From Sphagnum compactum (lineage: Eukaryota > Bryophyta > Sphagnopsida > Sphagnales), in contig OZ234495.1 in assembly GCA_965153455.1 (NCBI GenBank), positions 21,882,875-21,946,874 on the forward strand: a stretch of DNA of 64,000 bases. Reading direction: 5' to 3'. A program made the translations under genes and the position numbers. The notes below the pieces were generated by a model, which saw only the letters and a list, made by a program, of their open reading frames with translations, did not search any database and had not been told where the DNA came from. The stretch's first letter is position 1; every line of letters begins with the position of its first letter. Below, piece after piece: positions 49,040-61,745 of this stretch.

Positions 49040-52000
49040 ATGATATTGTCGAAGGCAAGGACGTCGGTATCGTCGCATGGGGATAGGAGTAAACTTCATA
49101 GCAGCTCACAGAGCAAGAGAGCCAGCGTCCCTGACTTGTTACGTCTCCTGGAGGCGAGGGATTACACTGGCGCCATCACTTTGCTGCAGTTCAAGCGCCT
49201 GGTGAGAGCAGACCTGTTGCAATTCTTGCAGGCTCAATTCTTCGCCTCTCTTGCGAAAGCCAAGCCTCTATCCTTAACTCCATGTTGCTTTTTGGCTTCG
49301 TAAATTCGTCTCTCTCTCCTTGATGGATTTGATTAGTCAACCGTGTATGGCCTTTCCTGGCGCCGTTTCCTTGCATCCAGAGCCTTGAATTCCTTGCAAT
49401 TTGAAACAGAACTTCTCAATTGGATTCCTGGTGTTGAAGAACAAGTAGCCGTGAATTCTATGTTCTTTTGCACATGAGCTCCAAAGATATAGAACTGATC
49501 AAGTAGGATTCAAGCAATTTCAGAGACTTGGGTCAACTGCTTTTTTGCATGCTCTTTCCTAAGGCCAATGAAAATGTGGGGTATGAAGCAGGAAGATGCA
49601 GGAGACAGGAAGTTGATGGAGTGGTTAGCATACGCTCATTTCCACCATGGCGAGCATGATAAGGCACTCCTGTTGTATAAGGAGCTTCTCGAGCTGCCTG
49701 ATACAGACCCCATGTACCATACCTATGCTGCAGCCTGTCTTTTTTATATGGCCGACTACAATGAGGCACATGAAGCTGCCCTTCAAGGTATTCAACCTGT
49801 GAGGCTGTGTGTTGAATTTCTGACCTTGGACCTGGGAAAGATACATTGCAGAAAGTATTCTTGCTCTCTTCAGTAAATTGGAGAAATGTACATCAACTTC
49901 GTCTACAAGAAGATAGATTGACATCTTTTGCACGGTCCATAGGCCAGCTAAACGTTCTTGAAGTGTGTAAAGAGCATGCAAGAACGCATGCAATAGTAAT
50001 GAGACAATGGTGGGAGATGTCAAGGCCCAGAATGCCCACTCCAAATACGCATACAGTTTCAAATTGCACATCGACAAAATGATGAGACAAAGTTGCTGGA
50101 ATGTCATGCTAAGCTTGGGGAAAGCACGGAGGATCAACTCTGTCTGGCATCCATTCACTATCTGCGAACACATTACCAAGAGTCAACTGACATTTACAAG
50201 CGTATCTTGCTAGAAAACAGGTAGGTCTTCTTCACACTGGAAACTTGCTGTGTGTAGACTGGGTATCAGTAATCTTCCTCCATTACAAAATTTAGGATTT
50301 TTCTCTATTGAGTGTTTTACCACCAAGGCAGGTCCAGGCTTCACATGAACAGTGATTTTATTGTAGACCTGTCACAGCCACGTTTGCTGCAAGTGAAGTT
50401 CCATAAGAGTATTGTGGTTATATGCATAGATCATGACCTAATTGCAATGGATGATCCTGCAGAGATTGGCTGGCACTGAATGTGTACATTGCTTTGTGCT
50501 ACTGTAATCTAGACTACTATGATGTAAGCCTGGAAGTTCTGGATGAATACTTAAAGGTTAGTATCAACCAAGTCAGTGCTCACTTCAAGAATGTGGTCAG
50601 CCTGTCATATCGGGAAACATTTAGTTCCAGCACCAGTACTATACTGTTTCTCAACTCTCAAATTGCAATTTTCTTCTCTGGTGTTCAAAGTTCACAAATC
50701 TGACTGGTTTTTCTCATTGTCAAGCTAAATGCTTGCATGGTGCAAACTGGGGTATGAGTCACAAAGTACTTGTGAACCTCAGATTGTTGTAAACATGATG
50801 TCTACTTCACCTTGTTTCACAGGGCAATTGTAGTTTGAAACTTCTATTGAGTCTGCAGGCCAGACTCTTCCTAACTGTCACGCATGTTATACTAAAGCAC
50901 CAAAAGAAAGGGAACCTAGCATTTTGAATTTTGTGGACCAAAGGTTCTGTAGTAGGGTATGTACTCTATGAATACGACTCCTAGCTATGTTCTGATGTAG
51001 TCAGATTGCTGATGAATCTCATGTATTGTAACGCTGTGCTACCAGGTCCATCCTGAAAGTGCCCTGGCAGTCAATGTAAAGGTGTGCAACATTGTCTCTC
51101 CTCGTCATAATCTCTTGCATGTTGGAATGTCTTGAGCAACCTTTCTGATACCGAAGAGACAGTATTGTTTTCTAATGTTGAGGTGTTTTTCTTTACCAAT
51201 GCCAATTCCTTAAAACTCCTCTATCAATATTGCTCCCCATTATGTTTGTATATAGCATAGAGTTATTTGTCTAAGTTGTAGAGTGATCCTAGGGAACCAT
51301 TTACTATACTCACCTGAAGCACCATGTTCACCAATCCATGAGAATACAGATGGTGTGTAATACTTTAGAAAGAGTACACCAAGGAAATGGCAAATACTTC
51401 AGATGAGGGAACAGAGGACAAGGGAGCATGTCAAAGAGGAACCCTAGTGTCTTCCATAGCCAAGCTTCCTGAACCAGCAGTGGGAAGGGTCCAGGCATCA
51501 CTTCCCTGTTTTGAAATGAGGATAGGATGTGGACCCAGGAAATTTCAGAACAACAATAGTATTACAATATGGTCAAGCTCTTAGCAAAACTTGTCCAGAT
51601 GAACCTGAGCAACTGGACAGAACCTTCTAAATGACCAAAAGTACATGAAAGCAGGAACACAGTGGACAATCTGCAGCTTAGAAACAATAACTAAATTAGT
51701 GACAAAGTGCAAAATAGAGAATCTTTGCTTGGTTTGAGGACTTTACATAGGCATTACATTCAGTTGCATGGATGCTTGAATTGTTTCCAGCCTTGGACAG
51801 TGTGAAGTCCCAAAACCTTAGAGCAAACAAATAACAATTTATAATTTGAGGAGCTTGAAAAGTATAGTTCTATCTGTCTGTAAGTCTTCTCCACAACATC
51901 AACACTCAGATGGTTCTTTGAACATGAAAGTTGGCATGGCCAGGCATGCAACAACTATAAGCTGTTCAGTGGGAAAGCAGCAGAAGCAGACCTCAAAGCC

Positions 52001-53708
52001 TTGGAGGAAACATTAAAAGGTCCCACTGAGAATGAGCTTGTTAAGCACAACCATGTAGTTTTTCGAAGTGGTGAAAATGCCTTGCAGGTATGACCACCCC
52101 TCAGTGATGATTGGTCTTCTATATCTTTCCATGCGTATAATGTCCAGAATCAACTTTTGTAAATTGACATAATGCAAGTCTTTTAACGTGTGCTCGTAAC
52201 AATTCCCATTTGATACTGTAGTTTCATGACTGTTCCAGGCACTACCTCCCCTGCTTGGTATCCTGCCCGAAGCCAAGTTAAATCTCATTATTTACTACTT
52301 GCAGAATAGTGGTGAGTAGCCTTGCTTCCTTCTCTGGCTGGTTTCTTTCCTACTCAATTTGGTTATCTAGAGGGTCAACAACAAGCTGCTTCTCTGTGTA
52401 ATATGTCAAAGAAAAGCTAATAGCTACCAGTTCTAAAACTGTAAGGAACAGAGTTGCAGGAGGCATACAACATGGTCAAGGAGTTGGAGCCTTCAACACC
52501 ACAGGAATATGTAGTAAAGGCTGTCTCCTATGCCAGTCTAGGCCAAGAGATAGAAAATGCTGAGATGCTAAAGCAAGCCCAACACTACTTCCAATTAGTG
52601 GGATCATCAGCCAGTGAATGTGATACGATACCAGGTCGTCAGTGCATGGCGTCCTGCTTCTTCTTGCTGAAGCAGTTTGATGATGCACTTATCTATCTCA
52701 AAGTTAGAAATCCATCTCCTTGTCCAGGCATTTGTGGATTGAAGATGTCAGGCTGTAAGATGCTCTAATGTGGTTGGAAACCCAAATTCTGTTGCAGTCT
52801 CACAACAGTCAACATTGGTCTACAAAGACATAGTCTGTGCATGGGAATCAATTGAAGAGGCAAATAGTCAGGATAATGACATTGATGCTTTTGATAAGTT
52901 GCAGTCTATTAAGGCATATTCGGAAGCACAAGATGAGTTCAATTGGAATTATGGCATTGCGAAAGCTGCTGTGGGGGCATACCAGGAAGCAGAACAGGCA
53001 TTGTTGCTAGTTTCTAATGAGCACTATCAAAGTGACTACTACTATCAAGCATGGCTGTGCCGCTGCTTCATCATGGCTGGCAAAGCAAGCCTTGCTTGGG
53101 ATCACCATGTGCAAATAGAGGCTTCTGAGGAATCCTTCAGGTAATTGAAGCAAAAGAATTATCACCTTTGTAGAAAACAATCAACATGAAGGGCCTTAAC
53201 TCCCTCTTATCGATGCAGGAGTTGTTGACATGATTGGGCAACAAGGGTGAAGTCATTAAGAGAGTGCATGTTGTGGTGTGTAGCTTGTTGCTGCTGATTG
53301 CAAATGAGTGCTACAAAACTGGACAATACCTGTATGCAGCAAAGGCATTTGATGGCCTTGAGAGAATGGATGAGTCACCTGAGTATTGGGAGGGCAAGAG
53401 AGGAGCTTGTATTGGTGTGTTTCAGATGGTGATGTCAGGCAAAGAACCCAAAGAAAGCCTCATAGTGGTTCTTGAACTTCTTCGGAATACAAACAATTCA
53501 CAGGTGTGTATGCACAAAATGCATAAAATTCCCACACTTTCTGAACGAATTTTCTTTTGGTGCAAATTGATTTCAAATGAAATGCAGTTGCCCACAAGTC
53601 AGGTACATGTATTTTTCACTAGTGTTAGCTTTGCAGGTGGACTATATCTCAAGGATCATGAGGAGATGGGGAAAGGAGAATGGCCTCCTCAACCTTTCTG
53701 AATTTTAA
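49040..53708 (+). CDS. IFT56: Intraflagellar transport protein IFT56 (TTC26/DYF-13)
   Basis: Eleven exons: 49040-49201, 49592-49787, 50025-50220, 50463-50556, 51046-51081 (36-nt micro-exon), 51944-52087, 52239-52311, 52452-52702, 52905-53140, 53284-53503 and 53637-53708. They give 559 aa, close to the roughly 554 aa of the human protein as I recall it, with every phase closing. Family-typical blocks run in order: [113 protein letters not shown] and a C-terminal [11 protein letters not shown]. The protein is a TPR-repeat subunit of the IFT-B complex, needed to carry motility-related cargo into cilia. In a plant it would act in sperm flagellum assembly. The exon 2 acceptor (49592) was chosen for phase; AG at 49563 breaks the frame. 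Overall very confident. Confidence 0.95.
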
Positions 53709-55712
53709 GTACAGTCCTCAGGAAACATGCACACCACATTGAGGTACACAAGAGATGAAAAGACTTGAGTTTTGCTTCTGATAATGTGGCAACTCTTTTC
53801 TTTCTAAGTTTACTTGATATTGTAAAGTATTGTCTTTGAAATCCAACAAGCTTTTGGTCAATGTGGAGAATTTTTCCTATAAGGTGCTTTGCAAGATCAT
53901 ATCCTGATCAAGATTGAAATAGAGAGTGCTAGAAACTATATTAAAGGTGGATGAAATTGTTGCTACAGCATGTCTAATGTGCATGGCCAAAGATGGTTTA
54001 AATCTGGGATGATTTCAGGGTCCACCTCAACCTTGTACTACAACACTAAATGCAAGACATTCAAACTTAGTAGTGCTGCAATTGCACATCAATGTTGTGG
54101 TGCTGCTAATGGCCCATGGAGTTGCAGTTGCACAAAACAGCACATGTTCTATGGGGAGGAAAAGGACAACAGAGCATTTTCTTATCTTGTTGGCCCATAA
54201 TTGCATAATTGCCTTGCTTGCTTGGGCGTGGTCATATTAGCTAGAATACAGCACTACCTCACCATACAGCCATTCCTACCTATGAAATCGAAAGACAAAG
54301 TCAACAGGCCAAGAATCAATGTTCATTTCCTTTCCTCCATCAATTGACCCTGATTACTTACACAAAGATGTAGGGAGAAGAGAAGAATGTAACAAGTGTT
54401 GTGAGAAGGATGTATAGTGCATAACTGTAACCTCGCTGAATCCCACTGACTGATAGCTGTCAGTGTTGGGTTTGAAACCAATCTAACACTGGCAGCTACC
54501 AATGAATTACTTCTATGGTAAATTCAACATTGTCTGAAACTGGTCTTCAGATGGGTGACCTCCCTAGATAATGTTGTTACAAAGTTGCATATAGAGCCTA
54601 CAATTGAAAGGATATCACATCTTATTTGCATACCTCTATGCCCATTGCTTGGTGAGCTTCTAAAGTGCAGTAGATGCTTCACTAGCTGGCATGTTTTCTG
54701 CTTATTTTTGAGTGGTGATGGCAATTGAAAGTTAGTGAGGAACTTTGTTGTTCAGTGGCTAACAATGAGAGTACTTGAAGTTGAGTGCTTACATGCCTGC
54801 TGTGAAAAAAGATGAAATCATCAAGTATATGAGTGCATTTGTTGAGGAAGAGTTCATGGGAGAACATGGGATTAAAATGAGTGCAAAGCATTTTGTGGTG
54901 GTGAATGTGTTTTAACAATGGAATAGTGTAAGGCATCAAGGTTTGGACTTTTGGTGTTTAGATGTTTAGCTGATAAACCATTTTGTTTTATTCATTTTAA
55001 ATTTCTTCTAGTTTCTTTGGGTTTGTGAATGGATGAGATTCGTTGACCTAGTTTGAGCTTGTGCATGGGAACAAGAAAGGATGTGGTCCTTAGTCTCGGT
55101 GAAACAGACAGCTTCAGACAGCTTTAGGGTTTGATATTCCGCACCTCTACAGAGATTTTCTGATCCTCTTTGGTCATATGCAACCTCATGGTTACAGAAT
55201 GTGATAAAATGGATGCAATCAAGACATGAAATCCTTTATGCTCACAGTACCTAACCTGTGTATTGCCTAACAAATCTGTGGACATTTTTTGTGAGGTAAT
55301 CAATCTAACCCAAGTAGATCCAATCTCAAAAGCTATGTTACCAGGGCAGGACCTTTCTGTATTGAAGAAATCTAAATTCTGGTACTCAATATGTATTTTG
55401 ATGAATCCCCTCAATTTTTTGTCACAAGTAGGTAGTCCCATATACAACATAACAAAAACAACATTTTCCACAAAACATATGAGTGAAATGAGTTTAAAAC
55501 ACAGATTAGAATCATATACAAAGTTACCTACGAGTTGACATAGTTGTTTCCAACTGCCCAGGATGTAAGCGGCTGTCAGGCTCTATATGTCTATTTTTGG
55601 TCATTTCAACCCTGCCATCTACCAATAAACTCCCATCATGAACTGCCACTTGTGTGTTTGCAGACTCAATGTGAGAACTGCATACAAGATATAGACATCC
55701 AAGAGAGTAGGG
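53709..55712. other. Spacer between convergent IFT56 and ATG3 genes
   Basis: Two kilobases holding the 3' ends of both genes and no recognised coding sequence. The + frame 53970-54200 (76 aa) resembles no known family. Confidence 0.4.
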
Positions 55713-58700
55713 TTAAGAGTGCCCAAGATCGAAGTCCATTGTGTAGTCGTACTCAATTGTCGGAATGACAGAAGCAACAAATTTGAGAAAAATAAAGAGG
55801 TACCTGCAAAAAAGGACTCCATTAGAGAATATTTTCCTGGAGTGGAAGTGTGACAAACTCCATCATCACAAAGGAACTACCAGGAATAACAGTCTGCAAT
55901 GAAACAAATGTCACTGCTGCTGCATAAGAGAATTCCCACTGCACAAAGCTAGCAGTCCCACACATATGCTATAAGACTTTTGTCACAAAATTGCACAACA
56001 AAAAATGATCTTCCTAAGTGCAGACCATCACATATGCTTTCCATTCCCACAAGAACCAATAAAGTGGCAGTCGCATCATAGCCAAGATCTACATGCTCCA
56101 CTCCCAAATATCTGTTGAGAGAGGGGAAGGGGGGAGGGGGGAGGGGGACATTAGACACATACTTATCCACTTCAGGGTTCACTCCACGGGACATGAGAAC
56201 GTCAATAATCTTCTTCATAACTGCACCATGCCGGCATGGATGCACTGATGCATGTTTCCCTGCCATGTGTGGGTGGTCCTCAACAGTCACCTGCAGATGC
56301 AAAATCTAAGAATGTACCTCAAGCTGCCTTTTCCACCTTTGTCAGTGTGAACCTCTGAAAAGATTAACACAATTCTGGACCAATACACTACCCTCAACTT
56401 GCTTCCCCAACATAAACAAATACAGGTGTGTGCTGGTGTGACATTGCTCCAGAATATCATAGGAATTGAGAGTGTAACATACTGTTTTGCGAGCATGGTC
56501 TTGACTGACATCCTCCAGCACAAGCTCAGGTTGCAATAGGTGGCGTGTCTGGACATACCACACACAACACGGTGCAGTCTTACAGTCAATATGTCTCACT
56601 ATGATATGTGGATCCTCCACAGAGAACAGACAGTACATAGAGGTCTATGCCAATTGCTTGGGCAACCAAAATCAAACCCATGATATGAAACTTAATTGAA
56701 TCTGAACTGCTTTGTGAGTGTAGTGCTTTCGAGGGGAAAATGAGAGATGGTTGCCTACCTCATCATAGCCAGTTAACCAGACTCGTGGAGTTTGATAGTA
56801 TTTATCATATCTGCTGCCCACAACCATAGATTAGGCACATATAACAAAATGCCAAGACTGTCTAGGGGTTAGCAATGTGATGATACCATTGACCTTATGT
56901 TCCACTGGAATGGTGGATGAGGACAATCAAACGAAAAGAATGGGAAGTTATCTGTCAGAATAACTACAGACAAGAACATATTAAGGAGATATTTGATAAT
57001 CTTTGCAGGAAAATATAAGAAAGGGGAAGGAGAACGGAACGCACGTTATGCTGACATCGTATGTGCGTGTTCGGAGAATGTGGTCATCATCAGGCTCATA
57101 GGCTACAAGGTATGGTTGAAGGGTTGCCTGCCCAATAAAAGTCCTTTAATTTAGTTATCAATTCAAGACATCTGCAAACTTGATATCTTCATGCTTTTGC
57201 AGTAACATAACCCTGCAGAAGAGATACTTGGGGGAAGAGGAGCTCCATGAGATCTTTGACCACTTTTCAAGGTGGGTCCTGAAAATGACTCTAATATGCA
57301 CACTACAGGAGCATAGTGTCCATGTAGTCAAATTTCACAACAGGCAATCACACAAATGGCCCTTTCCTACTTGTAGCATTTCCTTTCCCCAGTCCTCCTT
57401 GCCTGTACAAGGCTTTAGAATCCTTACCACATCATTTTCCACCACATTATCCAAGTCTTCACATTCCAACATGTCTGGAACATCACTATCTTCATCATCC
57501 TGTGGGATAGAAGGTCTAAAGCTGCTCTTCGCAGGCTCTTCAGCATCGATGGATGCTAGACACTCCTCCCCCTTGCTTCCTACCACAGCCACTCTATGTA
57601 GAATTAGTTTCATTGCAGCAAAATAAACCTCTAAACATGACCTTCACCACCCAATTTGCAGGAAGATATTCATTGAGTATTCCAAGTTCTAGATGGCACC
57701 GAGCAACCCAAGACATGACAAGACACCTGTGCACATGTCATATGACCTCAACATTGTCAACACCTCTTATGAGAAGCCTTAAGGATGACATGACCATATT
57801 TTCAACCACGTTGCACAGAAATCTTGTCTCTTACAATTGAGGCAAATGATAAATCAGCCTTTTCCAAGGGGAACTGATTCATTCATGCCTCGGTTTCCAT
57901 AGCATACCAAGTATACTTCTGATGCATGATAATCTTTGCACATTACAAGCACAAAAAAAAGTCACCAATATTACAGAACCAGAAGTTGCAAACTTCTGTT
58001 CACTAATGTCATTGATAATACTCTGCCAGTTTCACCATCTCAACAGACTTTTGGTAGCAAACACCATTCCATACCTCTATCAATGCCATGGGTTGCTAGC
58101 CATCCACCGTCATCATCATTGTCAAGCAACACTTCATCTCCAGCAGCTTCATATTCTTCTTCCATACTGGAGGCCCTGCGCAAGCATGGAACTGTGTGTT
58201 GCTGTGTTAGTGTCTTCTCTTCTTCCAGCTGCAGGAACTTTGACAAAGGAAGCTACAAACTACATATATCTCTCTTGTGGCCTGATTCCAGGCTCTGAAA
58301 GAAGTAACATATCTCCTGGTTTCTCCTCCTCATAAATACACACTTGCAAACATCCCCACTCCAAAAAGCTTTGAAAGAATGCAGAGCATGCCAAACAAGC
58401 AAGTTACCATATGTTATTGCAACAAAGTAAAAATTGATCAAAAGCCCTGAACTACTAAGGCATGATTACATTCACGTCCCATATGCAGCTGATAGAAGCA
58501 GAAGTGTAGGGGTGCATCATCAGAATGGTGTTCATACCATTGCGTGTAATAAGAAATTGTTTGTCTGGAGGAAGATACGATTTCCGGCTGCTTGGATCAC
58601 CCATTTCCCTGGCACCAATATACCTTGAGACTATGAAAATGTTTCCTCAATAGAATGTATGATCTGCAACTAAATTCAGTTGAAAGCATCCCAATGCAAA

Positions 58701-59506
58701 ACATATGCTTCCTACCATTTCTCCTCCTGTAACAAAAGTGAACATATTTTGTTAAGTCAATCCTGGTATTTTCTGTTGGTAGCTATCTCATACAAGTTCA
58801 CCAAGTGTCCACTGGTTCTAACAATCAGAACCAAACAGAAAAGGGCTGACAAGTAGGCCCTTTGTTTCAATGTAACATACTACACTGACACTCTGGAAAA
58901 TGGAATACATTTGGTAAGATGCTAAAACTGAGGACATATTTCAAATACCCTACCAAAAATTTCACTTCTGCAAATCAGACAGTTCACAACCCATGAAGAG
59001 ATTGTGTGAGGATGATGTGAAAATTGGTTACTTCAGTTAGTCTTCAGCCAAAGAGCTTTCCCATCACCACACAGCAGCATAGAATTTCTTTCTGGGATAA
59101 CAATCCCAGGCAGGTAAAGGCAGTGAATTAATTTGCTAGTGTTATTGCCCTCAGAAAGAAATTCTACAACCTGAGAGAAACAGCACCTTTTAGATTGCAA
59201 AGAGCAGACATGCTGTAGAAACCAAACCATAGTACAGGCTCAAAGGCATGTATTGAAATCTTATGTGATTGTGGCATACAAAATAACTGCCATGCCACCA
59301 CAACATTGTTCCAAAGAAAGCATAGTAGGTGTGAGATGGAAGTACCATGACCAAGTTGGGCATTTTGACACCAAGTTATCGCCTGCCTCAACAAATTCAT
59401 CAGGAGTAAGCACACCCTTCTCTTTGAAAGCTGAGACAGTTCGGGGCCCTGTCATCCTCTCCACTGCCCCCTTAAAAGCCTCATGGAGCCTCTGTGACAG
59501 CACCAT
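55713..59506 (-). CDS. ATG3: Autophagy-related protein 3, E2-like conjugating enzyme
   Basis: Nine exons on the minus strand: 59506-59346, 58608-58538, 58191-58075, 57579-57428, 57127-57045, 56810-56759, 56548-56483, 56290-56163 and 55803-55713. They give 306 aa, near the ~313 aa of Arabidopsis ATG3, with all phases closing. The N-terminus MVLSQRLHEAFKGAVERMTG is the membrane-associating helix. TVSAFKEKGVLTPDEFVEAG, then RKSYLPPDKQFLITRN and WLATHG follow, then an acidic flexible linker (residues about 118-165, QDDEDSDVPDMLECEDLDN). The E2 core includes YDKYYQTPRVWLTGYDE, LLQPELVLEDVSQDHARKT and the catalytic HPC motif with Cys253 in SVHPCRHGAVMKK. The C-terminus is IPTIEYDYTMDFDLG. ATG3 takes ATG8 from ATG7 and transfers it to phosphatidylethanolamine during autophagosome formation. 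All key residues are present. It is convergent with IFT56. Confidence 0.96.
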
Positions 59507-60300
59507 CTCTTGTGCTCTCTTGATTACAATATCCTCTAATGTCTTTCTTGTGGCCCCTGCACTTCACTCTCGTCCTATCTCTTTGCCCCTATCTGCATGA
59601 CACACCCAATGAGAAAACTTGTTATTTTCAGACATCTCCTAAACTAGAAAATCCAATATCAGCTTTGTTTAGCTAAAGGCTGTCTCTGAACTGTGACCAG
59701 GCAACTCTAGTTGCATTCAGTCTGCATTCGTACAAATATGTAGCTGAGGCACAAATTTTCCCACTACAAACCTATAAACTAGTTACCTGCTACAGGATGA
59801 CAAAAATTGGGCAAAAGGTTCCTAGTGGAGAGGTAATCCTTTCATGAACTGTTCACAGTCTCTCCCTGTACACAGGCTGAAAACATCTAAATGAGGTAAC
59901 TTCCTCTGTCCGCCCTTCACTAAGTGAGCAATTTCTTTTGCTCAGACCCTGCAGAAAGGCATGTCATGAAAATTTCACTCCATTTTGAGAACAATTCCTT
60001 GCTGCACCTTGTGGCTTCCATCAGATTTTTAGCATACTACATGCCCTTACGTCATGGAACATTTTTCAGGAAGGAGTTGTTCCACTTCCATGTGAAGGAC
60101 ACATGCTGATACTCATTAACATGATAGCAAAAAGTTTTCAAGACACTTCCAGAGATTGCCCTTCCTGTAACTCTGTCAGATCTCTTATCCAATGGATTTC
60201 ACCATATTTCTGCACAATATCCCTCTCTCATACCCTCTCAACTCTCTCAGCAGCCTTTGCTCCACTTCCATGTGAAGGATACTGGCATATCTCACTATAG
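59507..60300 (-). promoter_or_regulatory. Upstream region of ATG3
   Basis: Non-coding sequence directly upstream of the ATG3 start codon. It includes diverged fragments of the repeat described at 60301-61000: CCATGTGAAGGA occurs near 60090 and again near 60270, and CACCTTGTGGC near 60006. It presumably holds leader and promoter; no TATA box could be assigned confidently. Confidence 0.4.
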
Positions 60301-61000
60301 ACACATATTAAATTCCTTCCCACACCTTGTGGCCTCATTCAATATTTCACAAATTCCTAAAACTGCAAACAAACTGCAGTTCTTTCAGGAATAATTCACT
60401 GACTCTATTTAGCAATTGCTCCATCTTTTACTAGGCTTTCATGCAAAATTGGGCATCATACCTGCTGCAATTCGAAAAACCCTAAATCTATAAAGAAACT
60501 TTGCACCACAAAATTGCAGTCTGCATATGATAGTAATTCCACCGGATTTCTTAGGCAAACTGCTTCACCCATTACTAAAACTTCATAAAAAACTCTTCAA
60601 AGCCTCGTCAAACATCTAACCCTAAAGTTGCGAGCAAACAGAAATCTTACCACAGTCTACAGTCTGCAGAAAGCGATTCCACTCACTTATCAGGCCTCGT
60701 TGCTCCACCTTTTCATTAGATTTCCAGTGCAAGATCCTTCCGCACCCCCCGCCTTCTGGCCTCGTCAGAATTCCACAAACCCTAAAGCTGCAAACAAACA
60801 GAAATCGCACCACTGATTGCAAGGCCTGAATTCAAAAATCCAGCGTAAGTTCACCAAAATATTAACTATATTTTTCGTTAAGGAAATACAGTCGCGACAT
60901 CTTCTGGCCTCATCAAACATTCAAGAAACCCTAAAGCTGCAGCTGGTGCTGCCAAACAGAAACCCTAGCACAAAGTGCATATCAAGATTTCCACCTGCCC
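60301..61000. repeat. Degenerate tandem repeat with telo-box motifs, about five units of 125-160 bp
   Basis: The anchor CCTAAA, in the context GGCCTC(A/G)TCA to AAACCCTAAAGCTGCAAAC to AACAGAAATC, recurs at 60355, 60480, 60620, 60780 and 60929, spaced 125, 140, 160 and 149 bp. Three units keep a complete AAACCCTAA telo-box. In the ATG3 transcription direction the motif reads TTAGGGTTT. The array lies 0.8-1.5 kb upstream of the ATG3 ATG. Confidence 0.75.
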
Positions 61001-61494
61001 AGAGCGCAGAGCTTCAAAAAGCCTTGTGACCAACGACTTTGATCCTTTCAATCCCTTCCCAAATCCTTCCGGACGTCATCAGAACATTTGACCCAGGAAA
61101 AACCAACAACCTCCAAAAGAACCTATTGCAAAAATACACAAAAACCTTACCACAGTTTGCTGACAGAAAGATATATGAATTCATATACTATCTACGGAAC
61201 CTCGAGTCGTGGAGCTTCTTGTTTCTCTTACATCTGAGACGAAGAATGCGCTTCCCACACGCATTTGTCCGGATGCTTTGATTTTCGTAAAGGTACAGAA
61301 ACGAATCAGAATAAGATAGCCAAGAATTGGATGCATTGCCACAAACCCTAGTGAAAGATGGCGATAAAAGGTACCAAAAGTTGAGTCAATTTGTCCCCTT
61401 TGCCAATTCGAAAGTAAAGTTTCTCTCTATGTTCCCAAGGTCTTTGTAGTGGGAACAGGTCGAAAATCGCGGAAGGGCGATTTTTTCATTGATA
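61001..61494. other. Spacer upstream of ATG3, no feature recognised
   Basis: Contains one further AAACCCTA motif near 61342 and no coding sequence recognised. The distal ATG3 promoter or leader could extend here. Confidence 0.3.
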
Positions 61495-61745
61495 ATTAAA
61501 TTAAATCGTAGCTGAAAATTTCGCAGGAATTGGAATGTTCCTTTGGTGAGCTCGGAAAGATCTTGATGAGCAGGATTTAATGGAATTTCTATGGTAAGAT
61601 TTGGATTCAGAATGTGGGAGATATTGATTTTTAAGTGATTTTTTCCGCTCAAAATTCAAATAAATTCCAAAAAACCAGGTTTAGGAAGGAAAAATCAGTT
61701 GAAAACGTGGTCAAACTTGGGCCAACGGCACAGGCCACACTAGTG
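61495..61745 (+). repeat. Dispersed repeat, partner of 8366-8520
   Basis: Matches the 8.4-kb copy along about 150 bp in the same orientation, interrupted by an extra ~105 bp (about 61600-61703) absent from the other copy. It lies about 2 kb upstream of the ATG3 start codon. Confidence 0.9.

Noticed and set aside
49564-49591. Earlier acceptor for IFT56 exon 2 at 49563
   Set aside because: It does not keep phase with exon 1 (which ends in phase 0); 49592 does and gives the expected protein length.
51387-51584. 65-aa ORF inside the large IFT56 intron
   Set aside because: No homology, and it lies between exons that join in phase without it.
52770-52904. Possible extra IFT56 exon upstream of SIKAYSEAQ
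   Set aside because: The open frame is contiguous, but the only acceptor near its start (before 52798) gives a stop codon in the required phase, and the family has no such insertion.
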